From positions 1 to 64,000 of the forward strand of contig NZ_RCWA01000012.1 in NCBI RefSeq assembly GCF_018448905.1: 64,000 nt of DNA, given 5' to 3'. This stretch comes from Photorhabdus heterorhabditis. GTDB lineage: Bacteria; Pseudomonadota; Gammaproteobacteria; Enterobacterales; Enterobacteriaceae. Position 1 is the first letter of the stretch. Every line of letters starts with the position of its first letter. Both the position numbers and the translations under genes were made by a program. A model generated the notes under the pieces. The model made no database searches. It was not told the DNA's origin and saw nothing but the letters and a program-made list of their open reading frames with translations. Below, in pieces: positions 53,493 through 61,817 of the stretch.

Positions 53493-53642
53493 TCACTGGA
53501 AACGATTTTCAGGTTCATGAATCAGTTGGCGTAGGACAAGCTTTCTGGGCACAGCTTCATTTTGTTGAGGCAGTATTTTCTGTGCTTGTTTAACACAAAA
53601 GTCAGCAAGATTAGTCAGGAAATGTCTTTCCTGCTCAGGCAT
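53493..53642 (-). CDS. Hypothetical 49-aa frame, doubtful
   Basis: MPEQERHFLTNLADFCVKQA, then QKILPQQNEAVPRKLVLRQL, looks like real helical protein sequence but has no good ribosome-binding site and ends early (IHEPENRFQ). Divergent from the AraC gene. It may be the beginning of a truncated gene; family unknown. Confidence 0.25.
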   Translation of the reverse strand: MPEQERHFLTNLADFCVKQAQKILPQQNEAVPRKLVLRQLIHEPENRFQ

Positions 53643-53664
53643 AGTGAGTTGCATGGAGGATGCA

Positions 53665-54288
53665 ATGCACGATGATAAAATTGACGCCTATGTGAAACGG
53701 TTCGATCAGGTATTTGGTTATATTGAGCGCCATTTAGACGAACCGCTTACACTGGAACGACTGAGTGATGTTGCGAATTTTTCGCGTTATCACTTTCACC
53801 GACAGTTTGGTGACTACTGCGGTATACCTGTAGGACGCTATATCCAATTAATGAGATTAAAGCGAGCTTCCTACCGCTTAGCATTCAATCCGTTAGAAAA
53901 AATTATTGATATTGCGTTGGACGCAGGTTTTCAAAACCCAGAATCGTTCAGCCGTGCTTTCAAACAGTCGTTTGGTCTAACACCTAGCCAGTTTCGCAAA
54001 CAACCGGATTGGGCATGTTGGCACCAACGTATTCCTGAACAAAAACGTACAAGGACACAAACTATGAATGTAAAAATTGTTAATTTTCCAGAAACACGCG
54101 TTGCTATATTGTCCCATCATGGTCAATCTGAGCAGGTCAATGCGACGGCTGCACGTTTTATCGAATGGCGCAAAACTACAGGATTGTCGCCTGTTGCTAC
54201 CAGTCAAACCTACGGTATTGCTCCGCATGATCCGGTACTGTGGCGCTTCCCCTCATTTGATTTTTATTTGAATAACTACTTTGATTAG
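53665..54288 (+). CDS. AraC-family regulator with truncated GyrI-like domain
   Basis: 207 aa. The N-terminal double HTH has LTLERLSDVANFSRYHFHRQ and IDIALDAGFQNPESFSRAFK then FGLTPSQFRK. From about residue 130 a GyrI-like (SOUL/Rob-tail) effector domain starts, MNVKIVNFPETRVAILSHHG, but after TYGIAPHDP it breaks off into unrelated LWRFPSFDFYLNNYFD. Full-length relatives are about 280-290 aa. DNA binding is probably intact and ligand sensing lost. ATG at 53665 follows TGGAGGA. Confidence 0.8.
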   Translation: MHDDKIDAYVKRFDQVFGYIERHLDEPLTLERLSDVANFSRYHFHRQFGDYCGIPVGRYIQLMRLKRASYRLAFNPLEKIIDIALDAGFQNPESFSRAFKQSFGLTPSQFRKQPDWACWHQRIPEQKRTRTQTMNVKIVNFPETRVAILSHHGQSEQVNATAARFIEWRKTTGLSPVATSQTYGIAPHDPVLWRFPSFDFYLNNYFD

Positions 54289-54336
54289 GCATGCAAAGCC
54301 ATCTTATTGTTACAGGTAATTTATAACATTTACCAA

Positions 54337-54996
54337 TTACAAGTGCCGGGTAATAAATCCGTTGGAAACCAGTTCGGTGCGATTAGTCACTTTAGTTTTG
54401 ACAAAGATATTGCGCAAATGGGTTTTTACGGTAGACAGGGAGATATTAAGTGCTTGTGCAATCCGTTTGTTACTAGCACCTGCTCTTACCAAATTAATAA
54501 TTTCCTGTTCTTTAGCTGTCAGAATCGTTGGTGTTTCAGGAAGTAAATCTCTAGTAGCTAATTCAATTAATGGTAGGATAGTACTGAGCCGATTAAAATC
54601 TTTCGGTGTAAATGGAATATCTCGTAATAAAGAAACTCCAGCGATAATTCGGTTGTGTTGGCGGATAAATATTTCTGCAATATCTTGTATGTTATTTGGC
54701 AGCATAAATTCATAGTAGTATTTATTATGCTTGGTCAGTGTATTTTGATCCATGCCAACCATATTAATATCATTTTGTTGATAATTGGCCGGTTTGAGTG
54801 GATCTAAATGCTGAAAATGTGCCAGATAATTCTTGTGTGTTTCGCCTGAAATACCATACAGAATGTAGTTCTCAGGGCGTGACTTATCGTTCACCAGATA
54901 GAATGCTGCAGCTGAGATAGGAACTAAATGAGCAATAGTGTTCAGGCAACTGTAAATTAAAGTATTTTCACGGTTGGTTGAAGGTAAGGTAGACAA
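54337..54996 (-). CDS. LuxR-family transcription regulator 2
   Basis: 219 aa. An N-terminal sensor-like domain (HFQHLDPLKPANYQQNDINM) is followed by a GerE HTH, LTAKEQEIINLVRAGASNKR then IAQALNISLSTVKTHLRNIF. The HTH is distinct from regulator 1, but the general plan is the same. Divergent from the APC permease gene. A rearranged ERIC element lies 26 bp upstream in the same relative orientation as at regulator 1. Confidence 0.85.
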   Translation of the reverse strand: MSTLPSTNRENTLIYSCLNTIAHLVPISAAAFYLVNDKSRPENYILYGISGETHKNYLAHFQHLDPLKPANYQQNDINMVGMDQNTLTKHNKYYYEFMLPNNIQDIAEIFIRQHNRIIAGVSLLRDIPFTPKDFNRLSTILPLIELATRDLLPETPTILTAKEQEIINLVRAGASNKRIAQALNISLSTVKTHLRNIFVKTKVTNRTELVSNGFITRHL

Positions 54997-55021
54997 GAAT
55001 GTTCTCTCTTAGAATAGTATC

Positions 55022-55158
55022 TATACCCAATAGATTTCAAGATGCATCGCGACGGCAAGGGAGCGAATCCCCGGGAGCATAGATAACTATGTCATAGAGA
55101 ACTCTGTGACCGGGTGAGTGCAGCCAACAAAGAGGCAACTTGAAAGATAACAGGTATA
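55022..55158. repeat. ERIC element 6, 137-bp variant, inverted relative to ERIC 5
   Basis: Read on the minus strand it has the same 5-base loss and the same central 15-bp duplication as ERIC 5 and differs from it at only a few positions. It begins 26 bp before the start of LuxR regulator 2. Confidence 0.92.
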
Positions 55159-55570
55159 ATTGGATAAGTTGAAATGGATGATTAATAAAAGGGTAATTAA
55201 ACTGTGGAATTAACACAAAATAAACATCTTAATAACGTGACATAGATTACAATAAATAAAATTTTATAAGGTGATAGTTACTGATTAACAACACTATATT
55301 GGTACATTTCTGAAGTGATTTTTTCATGTGTTAATGAATTATTGTTTTTTTATTGTTTGATATTTAAGTGATTATGTTTTTTATCTCTACCTTCTGGTAT
55401 TTTTCGCGATATTTTTTGCGTCATTAATCTCCCTTTGGATATCGTCCTTTAGGACGATGGTCGATATTCCGCTTCGCTTTCTATAGTGTATTTATCCCTA
55501 ATGAAATTTACAAAAAATTCACAAATAAATAGTTATTAACGTTATTTTTATGGCCGGAATAAGAGGGAAA
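55159..55570. other. Intergenic region upstream of the permease
   Basis: About 410 AT-rich bases. Apart from the dyad at 55441-55458 I see only AT-rich sequence. It should carry promoters for the permease (plus) and LuxR 2 (minus, through the ERIC). Confidence 0.45.
55441..55458 (+). promoter_or_regulatory. 18-bp dyad upstream of the permease operon
   Basis: ATCGTCCT-TT-AGGACGAT, an 8+2+8 perfect dyad followed by GGTCGATAT, 112 bp before the permease ATG. It parallels the dyad before the oxidase gene (48790-48807), including the downstream GGT and GATAT. Confidence 0.6.
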
Positions 55571-57067
55571 ATGATGAGTATGTCAACGCGGCTGGCTTCG
55601 CATATTGAAAAGGGCGTGGTGGGGTTTCCTACTACACTGGCAAGTTCCGTTGGGGTAATTATGGCAAGCCCGGTTATTCTGACTGTAACAAGTGGTTTTG
55701 GTATTGGTGGTGATACTTTCGTATTGGCTATGATAATTAGCTTTATCATGATGCAAGCTCAAGTGACGACTTTTTCCGAAGCGGCAGCCATTTTACCGAC
55801 ATCGGGTTCTGTCTATGATTATATTTCTTGTGGAATGGGGCGGTTTTGGGCGATTACCGGCGCGCTTTCAGCTTATTTAATTGTTCATATTTTTGCGGGT
55901 ACGGCAGAAACAATTCTGTCTGGCATTATGGCATTAGTGAATTTTGATAGCCTTAATACGGTGATGGAAAGTAATAACGCGTCATGGATGGTGGGCGTTG
56001 GACTGGTTATTACTTTCGGGTTACTGAATGCGTTGGGTATTGAAGCGTTCAGTAAAGTCGAAATTGTGCTGACATTCTGTATGTGGAGTACTTTGGTTAT
56101 TTTCAGTATTTGCGGATTATTGATGCCGTTTACTGTGCCACTGGAGAGTTGGTTCGGTGAGGGGCTTAATCTGAGCGATCCACTAGCGGTACTGAGCTTG
56201 GTGGGTATGGCGATGTTTATGTTTGTTGGCTGTGAGCTGGTCACGCCTATGGCGCCAGAAATTAAAAATTCTGCCAAAGTGCTCCCGCGAGCAATGATGA
56301 CAGGCTTGTGTGGCGTGGCTCTCTGTATGGGGTTATACGGGGCATCGATCAGTCATCAGGTAGAGAATGTACTGGTTGATGTAGAAAATAATGTTCGTTT
56401 GCTGGAAACGCCAATGGCAATCCCTGCGTTTGCGGGTCAGGTAATGGGCGATTTTGGTAAGTATTGGATTGGTACCGGGTTATTACTGGCAGGGGCTGCA
56501 ACGATTAATACCCTGATGGCGGCTGTGCCACGCATTTTTTACGGTATGGCATTGGATGGTGCATTGCCGCGTATTTTTGCTTATCTGCATCCACGTTTTA
56601 AAACGCCAATATTTGGGATTTTGGTTGCGGTAATGATCCCCTGTTTACATGCCTTTATTATTCAGGGCGATTTGAATCGGATTATGCCTTTGGTTCTGGC
56701 AGCAGTATGTGCTTGGTGTGTGGCTTATTTGTTGGTGACATGTTCCGTGATATTACTGCGTATCCGCAGACCTGATTTACATCGTGCCTATAAATCACCC
56801 TTTTTCCCATTGCCTCAGATTATCTCTAGTGTGGGTATTATCTTGGCGATTATTCATATCACACCTCCGGGAATGAATCCCAGTGACGTGTATATTCCCT
56901 TCGCCATTATGTTGGGCCTGACAGCCAGTTATGCTCTGTTTTGGACGCTCTGTGTACAACGGGTGAATCCGTTTAAACCAGTGCCCGTTGAGCAGGTACT
57001 TTCGCATACTTTTACTCAGGGTGAATTGTCGGAGGTGCAACGTGAGTCACTTCGTTCCCTTCATTGA
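55571..57067 (+). CDS. APC-superfamily amino acid/polyamine permease
   Basis: 498 aa with about 12 membrane helices. The helix 1 substrate loop reads GFPTTLASSVGVIMASPVIL rather than the more usual GSGIF. FSEAAAILPTSGSVYDYISC and GVEAFSKVE-like GIEAFSKVEIVL are typical of the family. It probably imports the amine consumed by the oxidase. ATG at 55571 follows AGAGGGAAA; one at 55550 is alternative. It shares the operator-like dyad with the oxidase unit. Confidence 0.85.
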   Translation: MMSMSTRLASHIEKGVVGFPTTLASSVGVIMASPVILTVTSGFGIGGDTFVLAMIISFIMMQAQVTTFSEAAAILPTSGSVYDYISCGMGRFWAITGALSAYLIVHIFAGTAETILSGIMALVNFDSLNTVMESNNASWMVGVGLVITFGLLNALGIEAFSKVEIVLTFCMWSTLVIFSICGLLMPFTVPLESWFGEGLNLSDPLAVLSLVGMAMFMFVGCELVTPMAPEIKNSAKVLPRAMMTGLCGVALCMGLYGASISHQVENVLVDVENNVRLLETPMAIPAFAGQVMGDFGKYWIGTGLLLAGAATINTLMAAVPRIFYGMALDGALPRIFAYLHPRFKTPIFGILVAVMIPCLHAFIIQGDLNRIMPLVLAAVCAWCVAYLLVTCSVILLRIRRPDLHRAYKSPFFPLPQIISSVGIILAIIHITPPGMNPSDVYIPFAIMLGLTASYALFWTLCVQRVNPFKPVPVEQVLSHTFTQGELSEVQRESLRSLH

Positions 57068-57662
57068 TGCTATTTGGCGGCGATTCAGTAAACCCCGCCA
57101 CCCTTCTGGCTATCAGGTCGGTATGACTCTAAACTGGCTGCAACAGAATTTGTCACCTTACTGTTGTGAGCGTTTATCAACAGAAAGTTTGCAAATTACG
57201 TTACCTGATGGACCTCTGGTTGAAGTTTATGAAAAGCCGAAAGCACTGTTTCTGGCTTATATTGTCAGTTGTTGTTTTCGTTTGCAGGGAATCACTTCAT
57301 TCAAGGAAAAAATAGTTATTAAAGCCAAAGTAAAAGGAATACTTCGGCGAAAGACAGTGAATTATTACTGTTGTCATGGTGCAGAGTTTGGACAGCAGAT
57401 TATTGATTTACTCAATCAGTATCCATTGATTGGTGAAACGTTAGCAGAGCTGGATTTTCGGCATCTCACATTGAATATTTATCAGGGGCAATGGCAGTTC
57501 GAGGTGGAGCATTTTGCTGCTTCTGAGGTTGTTAGTCGGTTACCCGCTAGTCGTCGTTATTTGCGTTTGACAACTAGGCAGCGTTATCTATTACTCAGTA
57601 CCTTGCTGATGTTTAGCCAGTTAATAGGGAAATTAGATGAAAAAACAGTAAGATATGCATAA
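57042..57662 (+). CDS. DUF3156-like protein
   Basis: 206 aa from a GTG at 57042 with GGAGGTG just upstream, overlapping the permease end by 26 nt, so translationally coupled. The sequence runs YQVGMTLNWLQQNLSPYCCE, VEVYEKPKALFLAYIVSCCF, YYCCHGAEFGQQIIDLL. I tentatively place it with DUF3156, which often follows APC permeases; no function is known. No signal peptide or membrane helix. Confidence 0.6.
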   Translation: MSHFVPFIDAIWRRFSKPRHPSGYQVGMTLNWLQQNLSPYCCERLSTESLQITLPDGPLVEVYEKPKALFLAYIVSCCFRLQGITSFKEKIVIKAKVKGILRRKTVNYYCCHGAEFGQQIIDLLNQYPLIGETLAELDFRHLTLNIYQGQWQFEVEHFAASEVVSRLPASRRYLRLTTRQRYLLLSTLLMFSQLIGKLDEKTVRYA

Positions 57663-57684
57663 TTCTTGTTTATTTTAAAATAGA

Positions 57685-57716
57685 AACCACCGATATTTAT
57701 TCAGGAATCGGTGGTT
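57685..57716. terminator. Hairpin after the permease operon
   Basis: AACCACCGAT (57685-57694) pairs perfectly with ATCGGTGGTT (57707-57716) over a 12-nt loop. T-rich sequence follows on the minus strand and a weaker one on the plus strand. Probable terminator. Confidence 0.65.
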
Positions 57717-57906
57717 ATCAAGTCATTGTTGTTCAATATATATTTAATATATGGAAAATAATATCGTCAGGAAAGTTTAAAAGTAATTATAATATCATGA
57801 AGTTACCATGTGAAAATTATTTGTTTATTAGAATGACTACGAAGTTATATCGTTAAAAGGCTGTTATAATATTTTAGTGATAAACAGATGTATTGGAAAC
57901 ATGTTA

Positions 57907-57975
57907 GCTCTCCGTGGGAGCAATTCTCGTTGTAGGTTGGTTGTTCGTAGTTGGAAGCTCCTATTTTATTTTTAG
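57907..57975 (+). promoter_or_regulatory. Possible attenuator-like leader before the HpaB-like gene
   Basis: GCTC (57907) can pair with GAGC (57918-57921), or GGAGC (57917-57921) can pair with GCTCC (57957-57961), followed by TATTTTATTTTTAG. The two pairings exclude each other. Speculative; no known riboswitch recognised. Confidence 0.25.
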
Positions 57976-58028
57976 ACCTTTGAAGATCGATTTACCTAAA
58001 ATCAATCCCGTTTCGGAGGAAGTCATTA

Positions 58029-59474
58029 ATGTCTAGAACAGGTGAGGAATATATTGAAAGCCTGCGTGATGGAAGAACTGTTTTTTTAAATGGAGAAAAG
58101 ATCACAAATCATGTGGATCACCCTGCTTTTCGAAATGCAATCAGGACCGTAGCTTCACTTTATGATTATCAGGCAGAACATGCCGATCGGATGACGTTTG
58201 AAATCCCTGGAGGCAAGAACGTCGGTTTAAGTTGGGAGCTTCCTGATACTCGAGAAAAATTGATTGCCAGAGGTGAGGCTGCGTATGCTTGGGCAATGCA
58301 GAGTTGTGGTTGGTTAGGCAGAAGTCCGGATCATGTTGCTTCTGCTATGACTGGAATGATCACTCACCTGGAAATATTTGAGGAATATTCTAGGGACAGA
58401 GCCGAGGCGTTAAAAAACTACTATTTATATGCCCGTGATAAAGATACTTATTTGACTTTTACATTAGTCAATCCACAAGGTGATCGATCCAAAACGCCCA
58501 GTGAGCATGTAAAAAACGTATTTCATACTCTTCGTGTACTGGAGGAAAAACCGCAAGGAATCATTGTTCGAGGGGCAAAAATGTTAGGGACAGCCGCTGT
58601 CCTTGCAGAAGAGGTTTTTGTTGGTGTGTTCAATCCACTTAAAGAATTTGTGGATGATCAATATGCTCTATCTTTTGCGTTACCTTTGAATACTAAAGGG
58701 ATAAAAATTCTTTCTAGAAAGTCCTATGAAATAGGAAGCAATAAATTTGATTCCCCTTTATCGCATCAATTTGATGAAAATGATTCTGTAGTTTATTTCG
58801 ACGATGTCCTCGTGCCGTGGGAAAGAGTTTTTATTTATAAAAATACAGGTATGTGTCGCAGACAATTTCAGGCAACTGCTGCTGATGTTTTAATGGATGT
58901 TCAGGGCATGGCCCGATATGCCGTTAAGCTACATTTCTTATCGGGTTTGGCTCATCAGCTTACCGAAGCTATAAGCACCAATGAATTCCCTGCTGTTCGA
59001 GAGTCACTAGCTGAGCTGGCTTGCTATGCCACTAACATGGAAGGGCTATTTCGTGGTTTGCTTCACAACCCTGATCGACATAATGAGTACTATATTCCTA
59101 ATCGATTACAACTATATGGTTGCCAGGTTGTTTTGCAGTCAATTTATCCAAAAGTGATAGAAAACATCAGAACACTTTCTGGTGGTGGTGTGATTATGTT
59201 GCCATCCAACTATGCTGACTTAAAAAATCCAGAAATCCGTGACTTAATAGAAAAAACGCAATATTCAACCTTACTTGAACCCATTGAACGCGTGAAGTTA
59301 CTGAAATTAGTTTGGGATGCCATTGGCTCTGAGTTTGCATCACGTCATACTCAATATGAAATGTTCTATTCAGGGACGCATTTTCTTGCTTTGTCTCGTG
59401 TTTATGAACAATATGATTGGGATTTTGCTAAGAGTATGAGTAGAGGGATTTTAGATTCTATTGATGTGAAATAA
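58029..59474 (+). CDS. HpaB-family FADH2-dependent monooxygenase (oxygenase component)
   Basis: 481 aa. Family features: N-terminal TGEEYIESLRDGRTVFLNGE, mid-protein RGAKMLGTAAVLAEEVFVG, VYFDDVLVPWERVFIYKNTG and C-terminal YEQYDWDF. HpaB and PvcC-type enzymes ortho-hydroxylate phenols using FADH2 from a separate reductase. No HpaC-type reductase or HPA catabolic genes are adjacent, so a natural-product or tyrosine-derivative role is as likely. ATG at 58029 follows CGGAGGAAG. Confidence 0.88.
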   Translation: MSRTGEEYIESLRDGRTVFLNGEKITNHVDHPAFRNAIRTVASLYDYQAEHADRMTFEIPGGKNVGLSWELPDTREKLIARGEAAYAWAMQSCGWLGRSPDHVASAMTGMITHLEIFEEYSRDRAEALKNYYLYARDKDTYLTFTLVNPQGDRSKTPSEHVKNVFHTLRVLEEKPQGIIVRGAKMLGTAAVLAEEVFVGVFNPLKEFVDDQYALSFALPLNTKGIKILSRKSYEIGSNKFDSPLSHQFDENDSVVYFDDVLVPWERVFIYKNTGMCRRQFQATAADVLMDVQGMARYAVKLHFLSGLAHQLTEAISTNEFPAVRESLAELACYATNMEGLFRGLLHNPDRHNEYYIPNRLQLYGCQVVLQSIYPKVIENIRTLSGGGVIMLPSNYADLKNPEIRDLIEKTQYSTLLEPIERVKLLKLVWDAIGSEFASRHTQYEMFYSGTHFLALSRVYEQYDWDFAKSMSRGILDSIDVK

Positions 59475-59727
59475 ATTGTGTATTTAATATAGGGTATAGT
59501 TACTCATCTTTAATTTTATCGAATTTGAAGAAACGGGATAGAATATATTCCGTTTCTTTGTTGTTTAATCCATTAAAAGAGGGGTAAGTTCACTAGGCTC
59601 ATATTAATGTGCTAAGTTCTTCATATGTCCATATAATAATTGGTTGTAAAATAATTTATTTGGGATATTTGGGCGCGGTTATATCATTACTAATGAAAGT
59701 TAGTATGCAATTAATTTCTCTTGAGGA

Positions 59728-59854
59728 CTTACCCAATAGATTTCAATTTGCAGCGCGGCGGCAAGTGAACGTATCCCCAGGAGCATAGATAACTATGTGA
59801 CCGGGGTGTGTGAGTTCAGCCAACAAAGAGGCAACTTGAAAGATAACAGGTATA
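59728..59854. repeat. ERIC element 7 (127 bp, worn left end)
   Basis: Same orientation as ERIC 3 and 6. It begins CTTACCCAATAGATTTC (terminal TATA changed) and ends AAGATAACAGGTATA. The core GTGACCGGGGTGTGTGAG is slightly diverged. Confidence 0.88.
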
Positions 59855-59925
59855 TATCTCATGGTGTGAGACGTTGTCTTACGGAACACAGTCATTAGTA
59901 GCAAAGTGGTAAATTAGGTATATTT

Positions 59926-59943
59926 TTTTCACATAATTGTCAC
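59926..59943 (+). promoter_or_regulatory. PHO box upstream of phoA
   Basis: TTTTCACATAATTGTCAC: two 7-bp repeats 11 bp apart, matching CTGTCAT-N4-CTGTCAC at most positions. It lies 73 bp before the phoA ATG. PhoB control of phoA under phosphate limitation is well established. Confidence 0.6.
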
Positions 59944-60016
59944 ATAGTTTATTTAGTATTCCTTTTAGTAGATAACGATAGTTTTTACTCCGATTGTTTT
60001 TAACAAGGAAATCTAA

Positions 60017-61459
60017 ATGTCTAAAAAACATACAAAAAATTTGATCGCAGTTATGATTTCAGCCTTAATTTCAGGAGTCAGCCTGCCAGTGTTGGCAGAG
60101 AGTACTCAGAAGGTTAATCAAATTATGGCGGAAGATCGTGCAGTAAAAGGCAATATTACTGAATTTGGTGGTGCTCGTCGTATGACTCACAATCAGGTTG
60201 AGGCATTGAAGGCGGCAATTAATAACCATAAAGCTAGAAATGTTATTTTGTTTATTGGTGATGGGATGGGTGATTCTGAAATTACTATTGCCCGTAACTA
60301 TGCAGAAGGTGCTGGTGGATTTTTCAAAGGCATTGATGCTTTGCCATTTACTGGACAATATACACACTATTCTCTCGATAAAAAGACCCATAAACCTAAC
60401 TATGTGACTGATTCTGCCGCTTCTGCTACAGCTTGGGCTACTGGCGTAAAAACCTATAATGGGGCATTGGGCATTGATGTATTTGGTAAAGATCACCAAA
60501 CCTTGCTTGAGCTAGCAAAAGCGAATGGTAAAGGGACCGGCAACGTCACAACGGCCAGAGTGCAGGATGCTACACCAGCTGCACAATATGCGCATGTGAC
60601 CAACCGCTATTGTTCTGGTCCGAAAGAGACGGCAGAAGAATGTCCGACGAATGCGTTGGAAAATGGGGGACGAGGTTCTATCACCGAACAGCTGTTAGTG
60701 GCTCGTGCTGATGTAACATTAGGTGGTGGTGCTAAGATTTTCACCCAGAAATCGGTTGCTGGAGATGGAAAAGGTAAAACGCTGGAAGAGCAGGCACAAG
60801 AACAGGGCTACCAGCTGGTAAGAGATGCTAAGTCACTGGCATCAATTACCGAAGCAAATCAGAAAAAACCGCTATTGGGTCTGTTCCATGAAGGCAATAT
60901 GGATATTGCTTGGGAAGGGCCTAAAGCGGTTTATCACGGTAATATTGATAACCCTCCGGTGAGCTGTAAAGTGAATTCCAAACGGAATCCTGATGCGCCA
61001 ACTTTGGCACAGATGACAGCGAAAGCTATCGATCTGTTGAAAGAAAATAAGAATGGTTTCTTCTTGCAAGTAGAAAGTGCGTCTATTGATAAGCAGGATC
61101 ACAAAGCTAACCCTTGTGGGCAGATTGGTGAAACGGTTGTATTGGATGAAGCGGTTCAAGTTGGCCTGAAATATGCGCGTGAACACGGTGATACATTAGT
61201 GATTGTCACGGCTGATCATGCTCACTCTAGCCAGATTATTGAAGCGAATGTGAAGTCTCCAGGACTAACTCAAGCATTGATTACCAAAGATGGTTCTGTA
61301 ATGGCAGTGAGTTACAGTAATTCTGAGGGGAAAGAGCAGGAACATACGGGAACTCAGCTCCGTGTTGCCGCTTATGGCCCTCAGGCAGCGAATGTTGTTG
61401 GTTTGACCGACCAAACAGATCTCCATTTCACTATACGTAGTGCGATGGAATTAAAGTAA
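60017..61459 (+). CDS. phoA: Alkaline phosphatase
   Basis: 480 aa. Signal peptide to about residue 27 (cleavage PVLA|ES). Metal and catalytic motifs: [11 protein letters not shown] (Asp), [14 protein letters not shown] with the nucleophilic Ser, and [12 protein letters not shown] (Asp, His). Cys residues for disulphides are present (RYCSG, EECPT). A periplasmic phosphomonoesterase. Confidence 0.95.
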   Translation: MSKKHTKNLIAVMISALISGVSLPVLAESTQKVNQIMAEDRAVKGNITEFGGARRMTHNQVEALKAAINNHKARNVILFIGDGMGDSEITIARNYAEGAGGFFKGIDALPFTGQYTHYSLDKKTHKPNYVTDSAASATAWATGVKTYNGALGIDVFGKDHQTLLELAKANGKGTGNVTTARVQDATPAAQYAHVTNRYCSGPKETAEECPTNALENGGRGSITEQLLVARADVTLGGGAKIFTQKSVAGDGKGKTLEEQAQEQGYQLVRDAKSLASITEANQKKPLLGLFHEGNMDIAWEGPKAVYHGNIDNPPVSCKVNSKRNPDAPTLAQMTAKAIDLLKENKNGFFLQVESASIDKQDHKANPCGQIGETVVLDEAVQVGLKYAREHGDTLVIVTADHAHSSQIIEANVKSPGLTQALITKDGSVMAVSYSNSEGKEQEHTGTQLRVAAYGPQAANVVGLTDQTDLHFTIRSAMELK

Positions 61460-61518
61460 TTTTTGCCAGATGATGCATTGAATGGTAAGAATTGAAAGTA
61501 AGATTACTTTTAATATTC

Positions 61519-61552
61519 TGCCCGTTAGTCAGATTTTTTGATTAACGGGCAG
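61519..61552. terminator. Terminator after phoA
   Basis: CTGCCCGTTA (61519-61528) pairs perfectly with TAACGGGCAG (61543-61552), 14-nt loop. No long T-run follows, but stem strength and position (60 nt past the stop) support it. Confidence 0.6.
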
Positions 61553-61736
61553 ACTTGTATACAAAATTTAAATTTAATATTACGGTCACGGTATTCGTCT
61601 GGGTATTGTATATCCTTCCATACATGGTTCTGTTATTTAGGCTTGTAACGCCGCGTATGGAGAGAGAATTGGCTAGTTTGATCCGTTTGCGTTTATCAGC
61701 AAAATGACACAAATCATGAAGGAAAGTGGAGCACCT

Positions 61737-61790
61737 CGCCGGCAAGTGAACGCAGCCAACAAAGCGGTAACTTGAAGGATGAAGGGTATA
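61737..61790. repeat. ERIC element 8, internally deleted remnant (54 bp)
   Basis: CGCCGGCAAGTGAACGCAGC then CAACAAAGCGGTAACTTGAA to GGGTATA. It equals the right half of ERIC 9-type elements with the centre missing. The junction is at AAGTGAA, a string that occurs twice in the intact sub-family, so deletion between those short repeats is likely. The left arm is also lost. Confidence 0.8.
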
Positions 61791-61817
61791 AATCCGATTA
61801 AAAAGGTTAACATCATT

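Noticed and set aside
53411-53593. 60-codon plus-strand frame between fic and the AraC gene
   Set aside because: Starts within the inverted operator repeat, has no ribosome-binding site, and the opposite strand gives a more protein-like frame.
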